From Pirellulales bacterium (GTDB lineage Bacteria; Planctomycetota; Planctomycetia; Pirellulales; Lacipirellulaceae), in contig JALHQZ010000002.1 in NCBI GenBank assembly GCA_022841705.1, positions 558,001 to 622,000 of the forward strand: 64,000 nucleotides of DNA, read 5' to 3'. Positions 32,016 to 41,395 of the stretch are shown here, piece after piece. A program made the translations under genes and the position numbers. The notes below the pieces were generated by a model, which ran no database searches, was not told the DNA's origin, and saw only the letters and a list, made by a program, of their open reading frames with translations. The number at the start of each line of letters is the position of its first letter. Within the stretch, counting starts at the first letter, position 1.

Positions 32016-32157
32016 TTTGTTCACAATTCAAAGTTGTCGAGCATGATCCGTCAAATCGCGGCAGAAAATCAGAGCTCGTTGGGGCGAGCACCCCATTAGC
32101 GATACAATTGTGTGTGGAGGAAGAGGACAGAACTTCAAATCAAGGGAGGTGACTGTC

Positions 32158-32910
32158 ATGTCCACACAACTTCAGAGGGTTGATCAGCGATTGCTACTGA
32201 GTCGGAGCGCTTGGCGGAAATACCGCTCCCCAGAGGTCCTCGATTCGCCAGCCGACGAGACCACTCCGCCCGCTTGGAGTATCGCTCTTAGCCGCGAGGC
32301 GTACGCTTTAGGCTCGGAGATTGGCGCCGCGCTCGCGAAGCGCCTTGGCTGGCCGGTGTATGACAAGGAAATTCTGGAACTGATCTCCAAGGATGCGAAT
32401 TTGCAGGCCGAGTTGAGTGAAAGCGTCGACGAGCGAGATCGTTCGGTCGTGGAAGAGATTTTCTCCTCGCTCATGGGTCCGTACGAAATGTCGAGTGCGG
32501 GCTATGCGGTTCATTTGAAACGCGTGCTTGCCGCGCTCTCGGCGATTGGGGGTTGCGTCATTGTCGGCCGCGGCGCCGCGGCTTATCTGCCAGCGGGGCG
32601 CACGCTGCGGGTGCGGATCGTGGGGGATCGCGCGGATTGCGTGGCTCGGTACGCCGCAGAGCATGGCGTGTCGAAGCTGCTGGCTGAGCAGCGGATCGAT
32701 GAGCTCAACGCCGATCGGAAGCGGTTCGTGGCGAATCATTTCCACCAGGATGTCACAAACCTGCATCAGTTTGATTTGGCGCTCAACAGCTCGCGATTCA
32801 CCTGCGACCAGTGCGCCGAGTTGATCGAGGTGGCGCTCGGGTTCAAGCAGGCTGATGTAAAACTGGTTAAAAAGCCGCAGGCGAAGCCGGCTTTGAGCGG
32901 TAAATCCTGA
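32158..32910 (+). CDS. Cytidylate kinase-like family protein
   Basis: The 250-residue protein matches the PF13189-type family: SIALSREAYALGSEIGAALA (P-loop region with the usual GxxG changed), LGWPVYDKEILELISKDANL, SVDERD, CVIVGRGAAAYLPAGRTLRV and VRIVGDRADCVARYAAEHGV, ending with DLALNSSRF. Family members are nucleotide-kinase-like; some may be pseudo-kinases. AAGGGAGGTGA lies five bases before the ATG at 32158, an unusually strong Shine-Dalgarno, suggesting high expression. Confidence 0.8.
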   Translation: MSTQLQRVDQRLLLSRSAWRKYRSPEVLDSPADETTPPAWSIALSREAYALGSEIGAALAKRLGWPVYDKEILELISKDANLQAELSESVDERDRSVVEEIFSSLMGPYEMSSAGYAVHLKRVLAALSAIGGCVIVGRGAAAYLPAGRTLRVRIVGDRADCVARYAAEHGVSKLLAEQRIDELNADRKRFVANHFHQDVTNLHQFDLALNSSRFTCDQCAELIEVALGFKQADVKLVKKPQAKPALSGKS

Positions 32911-33055
32911 GCTTACTGAGGTGCGGTCGGGGGCCGTTCAGCGACAATTTGGCGGCTCCCAGGGTGAGAAGTTGATTCCCTCCGCCAGCGGGCGAAGTAT
33001 ACTCAAGGTTCAATCAATTTTGCACCTTGAGGATGCCCGCTGGCGCGTGATCGGT

Positions 33056-35299
33056 ATGAATCTCTTCAATCGCACCTCCGGGACGCATGGCGGAAGCACC
33101 CGGCATCCGGCTGCTAACATGACGTGGGCCTCGCGCTCAGTCTCCCATGCGCTGACGTCGACGCGCACGTTTCTCAAACGGCAGATTTGGCTCTGGCCGA
33201 TTATCGCGGTGACGCTGCTCTCGGTGCTTGGTCTGGGTGTGAAGCGGGCGATTGAAGCGACGATGCAGGCGAATCTTGCTTCACAACTGAGCACGATACT
33301 CGAACTGGAAGAGAAGCGGCTAGTCACCTGGCTAGAAACGCAAGAGCAGAATGCGGTGGCGATCGCCAAGCGGCCAGAGGTTCGTAAAGCGATTGCCGAA
33401 CTGCTGGCGGCAGCTAAGCAGGGAGATTCGACTGAGGAGTTGGCCGCCGCGCGCGCCAGGGTCGAGCAATCGCTCACCGCAGGGCTCACTGCGCATGACT
33501 ACCTGGGTTTTATGGTGGCGGACCGCCGACAACAGGTGTTGGCCGCTTCCAGCACGGAACTTATCGGACAAGTCGATGTGCCGCAGTACCGTGAGTTCCT
33601 GACCAGCGCGCTGGATGATCAGCCGCTGGTGTCGCATCCGTTTCCGAGTGTCGCAGCGCTGAAGGATGCTGAAGGGGTAATGCGAACCGGCTATCCCACG
33701 ATGTTTGTCAGCGCGCCAGTAAAAGATGAAAACTCCGAGGTAATCGCCGCGCTCGCGGTGCGCATCAATCCGCTGAACGACTTCACGCAGATTTTGCAGC
33801 AAGGTCAGATGGGGGATTCGGGCGAAACCTACGCATTCAATCGCGACGGGCTGATGCTCTCGAACAGCCGGTTCGATCACGATCTGATGCTGCTGGGAAT
33901 CATTCCCGACAACGCCGATTCGCGTTCGATGTTGCAGCTCTTGCTGCGCGATCCGGGGGGCGATATGACGCGGGGTTATCACCCCACCACGCGGCGAAAG
34001 GACTTACCTCCCACCTATGTCGTGCAGCAGGCGGTCGCCGGGCGGCCCGGGGTGAATGTCGCGGGGGTGCCCGATTACCGCGGCGTGCCGACGGTTGTGG
34101 CGTGGACCTGGCTGGAAAAGTATCAAATGGGGCTATGTTCGAAAGCGAACTATGCTGAGGCTTATCGCCCGCTGACGATTTTGAAGCGAACCTTCTGGGG
34201 TCTGATGGGACTGTTAGCTCTGAGTTCGCTGGCGATATTTCTCTTCACCATTCGGGTGAGCAAACTGCAGCTGCAAGCGCGCGCGGCGGCGATTGAAGCG
34301 AAGCAATTGGGCCAGTACAAGCTGGAGCAGAAGTTGGGCAGCGGCGCGATGGGCGTAGTCTACAAGGGCCAGCACGCGATGCTGCGTCGGCCGACGGCCA
34401 TCAAGCTGCTCAATGCCGAAAAGGTGACCGACCAATCGATCGGCCGCTTCGAGCGCGAAGTGCAGATCACCAGTAACCTGACCCATCCCAACACGGTGCA
34501 GATTTACGACTACGGCCGAACACCCGAGGGCGTGTTCTACTACGCGATGGAGTACATCGACGGCATCGACCTCCAGGCGCTGGTGGAAACCTACGGCCCG
34601 CAACCCGCGGGGCGCGTGATTTATCTGTTGCGACAGATCTGCGGATCGCTGTACGAAGCACACTCGATGGGGCTGGTGCATCGCGACATCAAACCGGCCA
34701 ACCTGATGCTTTGCCGGCGCGGTGGGGAAGCCGATGTGATCAAGGTCCTCGACTTCGGTCTGGTGAAAGCGCGCGAGGAGGAGCAGCTGCGCGATAATGT
34801 GGATGACCAATCACTCGCGGGCACGCCGCTCTACATGTCGCCCGAGTCGATTCAAACGCCGAACTCCGTGGACCAGTGCAGCGACATTTATGCGGTGGGG
34901 GCGGTGGGCTATTTCCTGCTCACCGGGCGACCGCCCTTTGAGGCCACGTCGGTCACTGAGCTGTGCCAAAAGCATCTGGCGGAGCAACCCGTGGCCCCCT
35001 CGCAGCGGCTTGGGCGCCCTGTGCCGCCGGAACTCGAGAATGCGATCCTGAGCTGCTTGGAAAAATCTCGCGCAAAACGACCGCAGACAGCACGGGACCT
35101 GTCGCAACAGCTCAATCGTTGCGTGGCCGCCGCCGAGTGGGGGCTGGAAGATGCTGATTCATGGTGGAGCCGGCGCGACCGCGGCCAGTTGAGCGCTACC
35201 AGCGCGCTGAACGCCGTGGCCGCCAGCAAGGGGACTGCCTTGTCGGGGCGAGACTATGAGGCGACAATCGCGCATGGCAATTCGGCGACGGAAGGGTGA
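33056..35299 (+). CDS. Membrane sensor Ser/Thr protein kinase with Cache-type domain
   Basis: About 747 residues: an N-terminal helix (IWLWPIIAVTLLSVLGLGVK), a Cache-like extracytoplasmic region (about 80-355; GYPTMFVSAPVKDENSEVIA and GDSGETYAFNRDGLMLSNSR are typical), a second helix (WGLMGLLALSSLAIFLFTIR), then a Hanks-type kinase: YKLEQKLGSGAMGVVYKGQH, AIKLL, VHRDIKPANLML, LDFGLVKA, GTPLYMSPES, DIYAVGAVGYFLLTGRPPF. All catalytic residues are present. Cache domains sense small ligands. The start at 33056 lacks a clear Shine-Dalgarno; the frame is open to 32921. The FHA proteins at 5096 and 62000 are the kind of partner such kinases phosphorylate or bind. Confidence 0.9.
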   Translation: MNLFNRTSGTHGGSTRHPAANMTWASRSVSHALTSTRTFLKRQIWLWPIIAVTLLSVLGLGVKRAIEATMQANLASQLSTILELEEKRLVTWLETQEQNAVAIAKRPEVRKAIAELLAAAKQGDSTEELAAARARVEQSLTAGLTAHDYLGFMVADRRQQVLAASSTELIGQVDVPQYREFLTSALDDQPLVSHPFPSVAALKDAEGVMRTGYPTMFVSAPVKDENSEVIAALAVRINPLNDFTQILQQGQMGDSGETYAFNRDGLMLSNSRFDHDLMLLGIIPDNADSRSMLQLLLRDPGGDMTRGYHPTTRRKDLPPTYVVQQAVAGRPGVNVAGVPDYRGVPTVVAWTWLEKYQMGLCSKANYAEAYRPLTILKRTFWGLMGLLALSSLAIFLFTIRVSKLQLQARAAAIEAKQLGQYKLEQKLGSGAMGVVYKGQHAMLRRPTAIKLLNAEKVTDQSIGRFEREVQITSNLTHPNTVQIYDYGRTPEGVFYYAMEYIDGIDLQALVETYGPQPAGRVIYLLRQICGSLYEAHSMGLVHRDIKPANLMLCRRGGEADVIKVLDFGLVKAREEEQLRDNVDDQSLAGTPLYMSPESIQTPNSVDQCSDIYAVGAVGYFLLTGRPPFEATSVTELCQKHLAEQPVAPSQRLGRPVPPELENAILSCLEKSRAKRPQTARDLSQQLNRCVAAAEWGLEDADSWWSRRDRGQLSATSALNAVAASKGTALSGRDYEATIAHGNSATEG

Positions 35300-35350
35300 G
35301 TTGACTCACGCTCCGCTCTCGCCAGTTGCCATCCCACAGGAGTTCGCCGC

Positions 35351-35629
35351 ATGGGTCATGGAGCCGCGTTTCGCAAGACTTTTCAAACTTGGCCCGAGAA
35401 ATTGCCGCGGCGCGGCATTTTGGTCGACTCGTTTAACGAGGCGACGCCGTTCAAGGGCTTCATGCTATCGGCCGAGTTCGTAGCGCTGGAGCGGACCAAC
35501 CCCGATGCGCTGGGCGCCCGCATTATACTGATGCCGTACGACAACATCGCGAACCTGAAGTTTGTTGATCCGCTGCGGTCTGAAGACCTCAAGCCGTTTG
35601 GGTGCGAAGGGAAGTTCTCGCAGGGGTAG
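35351..35629 (+). CDS. Conserved hypothetical small protein
   Basis: The 92-residue protein contains KLPRRGILVDSFNEATPFKG, FVALERTNPDALGARIILMP and NIANLKFVDPL. The pattern (a short beta-rich RNA-/membrane-neutral domain) is typical of a planctomycete-conserved family without known function. GGAG lies eight bases before the ATG. It follows the kinase gene by 51 bases. Its TAG stop is directly followed by a repeat beginning GTAG. Confidence 0.7.
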   Translation: MGHGAAFRKTFQTWPEKLPRRGILVDSFNEATPFKGFMLSAEFVALERTNPDALGARIILMPYDNIANLKFVDPLRSEDLKPFGCEGKFSQG

Positions 35630-35635
35630 GGCGCT

Positions 35636-35663
35636 GTACGATGGGCTTTTCAGCCCGTCGTAC
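35636..35663. repeat. Hairpin family E (GTACGATGGGCT)
   Basis: GTACGATGGGCT, TTTC, AGCCCGTCGTAC: a 12-bp stem with one G-T type mismatch. Related to the ACGGGCT-GAGA-AGCCCGT hairpin at 8801-8818. It separates convergent genes. Confidence 0.8.
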
Positions 35664-35672
35664 GAATCGCGG

Positions 35673-36635
35673 CTAAATATCGTGGCCTCGCTGCGGCTGG
35701 CGACTTTTCGCTTCGGCCGAGAGTGCATCGTGAAAGTAACGCAGCACCGCAGGTGCGCGGGGGCTTAGCCGTCCGAAGGTGAGTTCGATCGAGTTCTCTA
35801 GGTTCCACCACGTGAGCTGTCGGGGCTGATCGGTCTCGTTCGCGGGGGCGCCATACTTGCTTCGCAGGGCCCCGGCCACCACGTGGAAGTTGTCGGTCCC
35901 AAAGAGAATCAGAATCTGAAACAGCGTGCCGTCGACAAACTGGTACAGCACCAAATCGGAAGGAATGCCCGCGATGGTAGGGGAGTTTCCTTCCGACGGA
36001 GCATCAACCCGGGCGTGAACGATTCCTACGCTGCCATGCCACGCCTCAGTGAGGAGTTCGGGGATAGCGGTGTTTGGTGATTCGTCTGAGCACCACGGGA
36101 GCTTGCGGTAGCCGGCCCGCGCCGGGCGATGGTATTTGGCTTTGAAGTCGACGAGCTTCAGCCCCAGCGCATCGTCCTTGAACTTGAAGGCGCTCCCTTC
36201 GTGGGCGGCCGCTTTGTGAACATGCGACTGGCTCGCCAACCGCTGCTCAGCCGCTTCGAGCAGCAGTTTCAGCAGGCGGACGATTTGCTCCGCGTCGAGT
36301 CGATCGGTCGCTAAGTGCAGAGCCGCTTTGTCGAGGTTCGCGCCCGAATCAATCAGCTCACTGAGCTTGATGGAATCGCTGGCGAGCATTCCCAGCCGAA
36401 CCGGGTCGAACAGCGTCAATAGAGCCGCTGCGCCGCGCCGCGATAACTCGTGCACCATGTCCTGTGGGGTGGCGTCGGCCAAGGTTCGCGGGCCCGACAT
36501 CAGAATCGACGACGGCGACGGGGGACCGATCCGAATCACGGTGCCACACTGTTTGCAGGCGCCTTTGCGGCCAGCGAGCTCATCGGCCACGCGTACGATG
36601 GTATGGCACCCAGGGCATTCAACAGCAATCGACAT
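35673..36635 (-). CDS. Hypothetical protein with N-terminal zinc ribbon
   Basis: The 320-residue protein begins MSIAVECPGCHTIVRVADEL and GRKGACKQCGTVIRIGPPSP, a CPxC...CxxC zinc ribbon of the MJ0042/zinc-ribbon type frequent in planctomycetes. The remainder is helical then mixed (LLKLLLEAAEQRLASQSHVH; WWNLENSIELTFGRL) with no named domain. The start is at 36635; upstream in-frame codons precede the ribbon. Confidence 0.7.
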   Translation of the reverse strand: MSIAVECPGCHTIVRVADELAGRKGACKQCGTVIRIGPPSPSSILMSGPRTLADATPQDMVHELSRRGAAALLTLFDPVRLGMLASDSIKLSELIDSGANLDKAALHLATDRLDAEQIVRLLKLLLEAAEQRLASQSHVHKAAAHEGSAFKFKDDALGLKLVDFKAKYHRPARAGYRKLPWCSDESPNTAIPELLTEAWHGSVGIVHARVDAPSEGNSPTIAGIPSDLVLYQFVDGTLFQILILFGTDNFHVVAGALRSKYGAPANETDQPRQLTWWNLENSIELTFGRLSPRAPAVLRYFHDALSAEAKSRQPQRGHDI

Positions 36636-36750
36636 CGGGCACTTCGGCAGGGGAACACGCCAGGAACAGTGGCGCACGGAAGCCTGTCACTTCATTCTAA
36701 GTGGTCCGCGCGCAGATGTCAGCAACCGCCGCTTAGAATAATAATGGCGG

Positions 36751-37245
36751 CTAGAATAATGGGGGCCGGCCCATTTGGCGGCGCCAATTCGAAAGATGCC
36801 CCAAGTGGGCTGCTTCGTGCGTGCTTAGCAGGTGGGCCAAAAGATCGCCAACCGTGGGGAGCGTCTGCACCAAAAACGGCAATCCGGTGAGGGGATTCGG
36901 GGCGGCGAGCATTTCCGGGGTGGCCAACGGCAACGCTTCCAGTACGGCGGCGTGCCCTTCTTTTAGCGCGATCAGTAGCTCCGCCTTCGACGGATAGGGA
37001 TGCTGTTGCGACAACGGCTGCGAACCGGGACCAAACTCGGTATGCCATTCGGCTGGTAACCGATGGGGTTTGCCCAACAGTCCCAGCGCGTAGTCGGTGC
37101 AGATTGCTAAGTGCCCCACGATCCACGCCGGCGGATTGACCCCGGCCGTGGGCTGGTTGCTCATCTGGTCGTCGGTGACGTCGGCCAGCAGCCGTTCGCA
37201 ACTGGCGAGCGTAAAGGAATACAGCGTGAGCAGTGGGGGTGCCAT
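36751..37245 (-). CDS. DinB family protein
   Basis: The 164-residue helical-bundle protein has the DinB_2 His triad positions: AWIVGHLAICTDYALGLLG (His), and LSTHEAAHLGHLSNWRRQMG (His-x3-His). Such proteins bind a divalent metal and include thiol transferases (YfiT/DinB superfamily). It is not operonic with the flanking genes. Confidence 0.85.
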   Translation of the reverse strand: MAPPLLTLYSFTLASCERLLADVTDDQMSNQPTAGVNPPAWIVGHLAICTDYALGLLGKPHRLPAEWHTEFGPGSQPLSQQHPYPSKAELLIALKEGHAAVLEALPLATPEMLAAPNPLTGLPFLVQTLPTVGDLLAHLLSTHEAAHLGHLSNWRRQMGRPPLF

Positions 37246-37303
37246 GGGCGCTATTTTGGCATTCGGTTGCCAGCTTCGCAACGGGCTGCTAGCAGGGAGG
37301 GGA

Positions 37304-37366
37304 AGTGGTCAGTGGCCCGTTGCAAAGAATTGGTCGCGGCCGCTTTCTTCACATCTGACCACTGAC
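37304..37366. repeat. Word repeat AGTGGTCAGTGG / TGACCACTGAC
   Basis: AGTGGTCAGTGG (37304-37315) pairs with TGACCACTGAC (37356-37366). Same GGTCAGT family as 57962-58046. It lies between the divergent DinB and PEGA-domain genes. Confidence 0.7.
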
Positions 37367-37427
37367 AAAATATCAGCCCAAAACGCTCTGGCGGGGCAGG
37401 GCAGGGGGGTGCTACTCTCCGCCGCGT

Positions 37428-37997
37428 ATGGGGTCCTGCTGGACAATTCGAATCGGGCTGCTGCTGGCCCTTGCGGCGTGCGCGACGGGGTGCGTGCGGC
37501 GGCGGCTTACGGTGCGGAGCAATCCGCCGGGGGCAGTCGTCTATGTTGATAACCAGCAAATCGGCACCACGCCCTGCTCGGTGGATTTCACGTACTACGG
37601 CACGCGCGAGATTCGGCTGGTGAAGCCAGGGTATGAAACGCTCGCGGTGACGCAGCCGATTCCGACGCCGTGGTACCAGTACCCGGGGATCGATTTTATT
37701 AGCGAGAACCTCACACCGTACAAGATTCGCGACAACCGGACCGTGAGTTACGACCTGGTGCCGCAGCGGATGGCGGCGCCCGATGAGATCATCGCCCGCG
37801 GCGAACAGTTGCGGCAACAGTTGCAAACGAGCGTGGCGCCAGCGACCTTCGCGGCGCCACTGGGTTCCCCGACGATGGGCCCACCGGGGACGACGATCAC
37901 AAACCCATCGTCCGTATCGCCACCGGCGCCGACGGTTAGTCCGTTGTCGTTACCGCCGGTGACTGATGGCGTCCCGATGCCGGCGATCCCACGGTGA
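37428..37997 (+). CDS. PEGA domain lipoprotein
   Basis: The 189-residue protein has a lipoprotein-type leader (IGLLLALAACATGCVRRRLT; Cys candidates in LAAC or ATGC), followed at once by a PEGA domain (RLTVRSNPPGAVVYVDNQQI, GTTPCSVDFTYYGTREIRLV, KPGYETL). The C-terminus is Pro/Thr-rich (low complexity). PEGA domains are surface or S-layer associated. The family is common in planctomycetes. Confidence 0.85.
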   Translation: MGSCWTIRIGLLLALAACATGCVRRRLTVRSNPPGAVVYVDNQQIGTTPCSVDFTYYGTREIRLVKPGYETLAVTQPIPTPWYQYPGIDFISENLTPYKIRDNRTVSYDLVPQRMAAPDEIIARGEQLRQQLQTSVAPATFAAPLGSPTMGPPGTTITNPSSVSPPAPTVSPLSLPPVTDGVPMPAIPR

Positions 37998-38007
37998 GGT
38001 ATGCATC

Positions 38008-38091
38008 GGGTGGCTGGGGTCGAGACCCCGACGAAGTAACGACCAGTCTCACCTCGGCTGGGGGCGGCTGACGCGCCGACCCCAGCCACCC
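38008..38091. repeat. Inverted repeat family D (GGGTGGCTGGGGTCG)
   Basis: GGGTGGCTGGGGTCG (38008-38022) is the exact complement of CGACCCCAGCCACCC (38077-38091). The left arm continues AGACCCCG, making a small internal hairpin. It lies between the convergent PEGA and mlaD genes. Confidence 0.9.
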
Positions 38092-38110
38092 CTACCCTAG
38101 TCCCCAGCCC

Positions 38111-39238
38111 CTATTTCACGCCGATGCCAGTGGTGGCGGCGCCGCTGATGATGCGGCCGGGTTCACGGGCGACTTTGTCGGTGAAGACGCGGACGTCTTC
38201 CACGATGGGTCGTAAGCGCAACGCGAGGTCATTGATGCGGCCAAGGACCACGTTCACGTTGCAGACGACGGTGTTGACGTTGGTGTAGAGCTCGGGGTCC
38301 TTCACCAGCTTGCCGATAGTCCCCTCACTGTTGTTCAGCGAATCGACGAACTCGCCGGCGTCGGAGAGGAGGATTTCGAGGTTCTCGGCCGACGAGGTGA
38401 TGAGCTGAGCAAGTTCGGGGCCGCGTTCGCCCAAGGGTTGGGTGAGGCCTTCGAGGTTTTGGAGGTTGTTTTTGGCGCTGCCGACGACGCCGTCGAGCGA
38501 TTGCAAGGTTTTCCGCGCATCGCCAACCAGGCCGGGCATGTCTTGGAGGGCGCCTTTGAGTTGGGCACGCAGTTCAGGGTCGCCAAAGAGCGTGTCGAGT
38601 GTGGTCATGGTGCGCTCCATTTGCACCATCGTGTCGGAAAACTGGTTCATTGCGGTGGTCGCTTGATCGAACAATTCTCCCACGCGGCGTTTGCCGTCGT
38701 CTTCGCCGAGGGCCTTGTTCAACCGGGTCGAGAGCAAGGTAACGGCGTCGCCCGCTTGGCCGAGCGATTTGATAGCAGGACCGACGTCGGTTTGCAGGTT
38801 GACCAGCACGTCGATGGGGCTCGGCACCACATCGCCCTGGATGATGGCTCCTTCGGCCACCACTTCGCGTGGCGTGCCCGGCGGCAGTGGCGGCGTGTGG
38901 AAGCTGACCACGGCGTCGCCGAGGATCGAGGAGGGTTGCACGCGGCAGAGGTCGGTGGTGAAGAGCGGGCGATCTTCCTGCGCGGTGATGCTGGCGGTCA
39001 GCAGCACGCCAGCGTCGTTAAACTCGGCCCTAGAGACCCGGCCGATCAGCACACCGTTCTTACGCACAGGCGTATTTTCATCCACGCCGGGAGCGCTCGG
39101 CAGTTGAATCTGCACCGTCTTCTGCCCCTGCCCAAACGGTAGCGAGACGTTGGCGTTGAGCGCCACCAGCAGCGCGCCGATGAGCAGGGTCGCCAGCACG
39201 ACCACGCCAACGCGGAAAGGTTGTCCTCGATCGCTCAT
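38111..39238 (-). CDS. mlaD: MlaD family (MCE) lipid-transport protein
   Basis: The 375-residue protein has an N-terminal helix (VGVVVLATLLIGALLVALNA) and an MCE domain (QIQLPSAPGVDENTPVRKNG, VLIGRVSRAEF), followed by a long helical region (NNLQNLEGLTQPLGERGPEL), typical of longer MCE proteins that bridge the periplasm. It is the third gene of the mlaE-mlaF-mlaD run on minus, 46 bases after mlaF. It probably moves phospholipids between membranes, supplied with energy by the ATPase. The start codon is preceded by a GGTCAGCAGT word repeat. Confidence 0.92.
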   Translation of the reverse strand: MSDRGQPFRVGVVVLATLLIGALLVALNANVSLPFGQGQKTVQIQLPSAPGVDENTPVRKNGVLIGRVSRAEFNDAGVLLTASITAQEDRPLFTTDLCRVQPSSILGDAVVSFHTPPLPPGTPREVVAEGAIIQGDVVPSPIDVLVNLQTDVGPAIKSLGQAGDAVTLLSTRLNKALGEDDGKRRVGELFDQATTAMNQFSDTMVQMERTMTTLDTLFGDPELRAQLKGALQDMPGLVGDARKTLQSLDGVVGSAKNNLQNLEGLTQPLGERGPELAQLITSSAENLEILLSDAGEFVDSLNNSEGTIGKLVKDPELYTNVNTVVCNVNVVLGRINDLALRLRPIVEDVRVFTDKVAREPGRIISGAATTGIGVK

Positions 39239-39284
39239 TTTGGTGGTCAGCAGTTAGTGGCCTGTGGTTCGTAGCTCCTCTCCA

Positions 39285-40103
39285 TCAAGAGGAGGGGAGT
39301 GCCTTCAGTTCATCAATCCGTTCCCCCGCTTCGCCGTGGATGAACTGGCTCACGCGGGGGTCTTTGGTCTTTTCGAGTTCGTGCGGCGGTCCGTCGAACA
39401 GGATTTGGGGTTCTTCCGGTTCCAGTCGGGCCAGCGGATAGAGCATGACGATGCGGTCGGCGACCTTCATGGCGCTGTGCATGTCGTGCGTGACCATCAC
39501 GCTGGTGACTTTGTGTTGGGTGCGCGTGCGGAGGATCAGCTCGTTGATCACATCGCTCATGATGGGGTCGAGGCCGGTGGTCGGTTCATCATAGAGCAAG
39601 AGTTCGGGGCCCATGATCAGCGCGCGGGCGAGGCCGACGCGTTTGCGCATGCCGCCGGAGAGTTGGGCGGGTTTTTTGGCCATCACGCTGGTCGGCAGGC
39701 CCACCTCGGCCAGTTGCTCGGCGACCAAGCGGTACGCTTCCTGCCGGGGAATGCGCTGGTGCTCGATCAGCGGGAACGCCACGTTATCTGCGATCGACAT
39801 GCTGTCGAACAGCGCGGCGCTTTGGAAGACGAAGCCGAAGCGGGTGCGGAGGAGCGTGAGCTCTTTGTCGCCCAGCTGGCCGATGACGCGGTTGTCGAAC
39901 CGGACTTCGCCGGCGGTTGGCGTGACGAGGCCGACAATGGTCTTGAGCAGCACCGTTTTACCGCAGCCGCTTTCGCCGATGATCGCCACCGTTTGGCCGG
40001 TGGGAATGTCGAGCGAGACGTTGCGCAGCACTTCTTGGCGGCCGAACGTGACGCTCACGCCGTCGATGGAGAGGATCGGTGTTGTTGTTTCGACAGTGGC
40101 CAT
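39285..40103 (-). CDS. mlaF: Mla-type ABC transporter ATP-binding protein
   Basis: The 272-residue ATPase has Walker A GESGCGKTVLL, Q-loop, signature LSGGMRKRVGLARALI, Walker B LLLYDEPTTGLDPI and the H-loop THDMHS. The C-terminal extension is MlaF-like. It starts within the stop of mlaE (1-base overlap), so translation is probably coupled. Confidence 0.95.
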   Translation of the reverse strand: MATVETTTPILSIDGVSVTFGRQEVLRNVSLDIPTGQTVAIIGESGCGKTVLLKTIVGLVTPTAGEVRFDNRVIGQLGDKELTLLRTRFGFVFQSAALFDSMSIADNVAFPLIEHQRIPRQEAYRLVAEQLAEVGLPTSVMAKKPAQLSGGMRKRVGLARALIMGPELLLYDEPTTGLDPIMSDVINELILRTRTQHKVTSVMVTHDMHSAMKVADRIVMLYPLARLEPEEPQILFDGPPHELEKTKDPRVSQFIHGEAGERIDELKALPSS

Positions 40104-40981
40104 CAGAACGCATCCTGGGGCCAGATGAAGTAGTACACCCGATCGAGGACGATGCTGATCACCAGGTCCATCGCCAAGATTGCCACGAACGATTGGACGA
40201 ATGCTATCGTCGAAGCGCGGCCGACCCCTTCCGCGCCGGGATCACAGTTAAAACCGCGGTAGCAACTGATGATGGCGATTGCCGCGCCGAAGAACGTACT
40301 CTTGAATACGCCGTAGAACAGGTCCCACGGGCTGGCGGCTTCTTGGGCGTTGGAAAAGTAAAAGTACGCGTCGACGTGAAAAATGTAGATGCAGTAGAAC
40401 GCTCCGCCAACCACGCCAAAGAACATGGCCATCACGGTGAGCGAGGGAATCATGAACAGGCACGCCAGGAAGCGCGGGGCGACGAGGTGTCGCATCGGGC
40501 TGGCGCCCATGCTGGCGAGCGCGTCGATCTGTTCGGTGACGCGCATCGTGCCGAGCTCCGCGGCGATGGCGCTCCCCACGCGGCCCGCGAGCATGGTGGC
40601 GGCCAGCACGGGGCCCAGTTCGCGAAACATCGAGAGGTTGATCATGGCGCCAAGCCGGCTCTCCATGCCGAAGCCGCGGAACTGGTGATACGCCTGCACG
40701 GCCAGCACCATGCCAATAAACGTGCCGGTGAGCGCGACGACGGGCAGGCTGCGCACGCCGATTTGGTAGAAGCTACCGATGAGCGTTTCGCTGCTGGGGA
40801 GCCGGGTGAAAATCCACGACAGGGCTTGGAAGAAAAAGAGCGAAAGTCGGCCCAAACCTTCAACCCACTGCATCACGACTTCGCCGAGATCGGCGATGGA
40901 ATCGAAGATCGCGCCGCCGAGCGTCGGGCGAGCGCCCTCGTTCGTCGAGACTGGCGGCGGCGGGGTAGGGGAGGGGGCCAT
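40103..40981 (-). CDS. mlaE: MlaE family permease
   Basis: The 292-residue protein has about six membrane helices and the MlaE-conserved ELGPVLAATMLAGRVGSAIA and AELGTMRVTEQIDALASMG, then LVAPRFLACLFMIPSLTVMA. It is the inner-membrane core of an MCE transporter, the first gene of the operon with mlaF and mlaD. It has an N-terminal 20-30 residue polar extension (PTPPPPVSTNEGARPTLG). Confidence 0.95.
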   Translation of the reverse strand: MAPSPTPPPPVSTNEGARPTLGGAIFDSIADLGEVVMQWVEGLGRLSLFFFQALSWIFTRLPSSETLIGSFYQIGVRSLPVVALTGTFIGMVLAVQAYHQFRGFGMESRLGAMINLSMFRELGPVLAATMLAGRVGSAIAAELGTMRVTEQIDALASMGASPMRHLVAPRFLACLFMIPSLTVMAMFFGVVGGAFYCIYIFHVDAYFYFSNAQEAASPWDLFYGVFKSTFFGAAIAIISCYRGFNCDPGAEGVGRASTIAFVQSFVAILAMDLVISIVLDRVYYFIWPQDAF

Positions 40982-41012
40982 CGTTTCAACGTCCGAAGTT
41001 CACTTCAATAGC

Positions 41013-41031
41013 CGGAGGGCCATGCCCTCCG
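41013..41031. repeat. Hairpin CGGAGGGC-CAT-GCCCTCCG
   Basis: A perfect 8-bp stem with a three-base loop in the mlaE leader, about 32 bases upstream of its start. Confidence 0.8.
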
Positions 41032-41146
41032 AATTTCCGACCACGGTGCGCAACGCGAGCCGTAGACGGTCAGTCCCCCCATCGTATCAATCGACTTTGC
41101 GGGTTAGGTAACTTCAATCGCAGGGGCAATTTGTACCGCGTTTATC

Positions 41147-41244
41147 GGTGGCCTCTCCGAGGCCGATTTCGCGCTGCTAGCACGAACTGCACCCGGAGCC
41201 CAATTGGCGTTCGACGGAGCCGAATCGGCCTCGGAGAGGCCTCC
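41147..41244. repeat. Inverted repeat family A, copy 2
   Basis: Left arm GGTGGCCTCTCCGAGGCCGA... (41147-41171) and right arm (41221-41244) match the arms at 11773-11860 almost base for base, while the loops differ. Confidence 0.9.
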
Positions 41245-41395
41245 TACAAAAAGCAAATTTCCTGGAAGGACGTCCAACGAAAAAGCTGTGGGGAAATGGG
41301 CCGTCTGCGGTGGTCAGATGGGCCCGAGTTCCTTAAGATTGGGTTAATTCCGGATTCATATCACTAGGCGATTTCACGAGAAGATTCACGGACCG

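Larger units (their letters stand above)
40982..41395. other. Intergenic region with two repeat types
   Basis: This lies between the divergent mlaE and hydrolase genes. It holds a short hairpin at 41013-41031 and the second family A copy at 41147-41244. I see no gene. Confidence 0.6.
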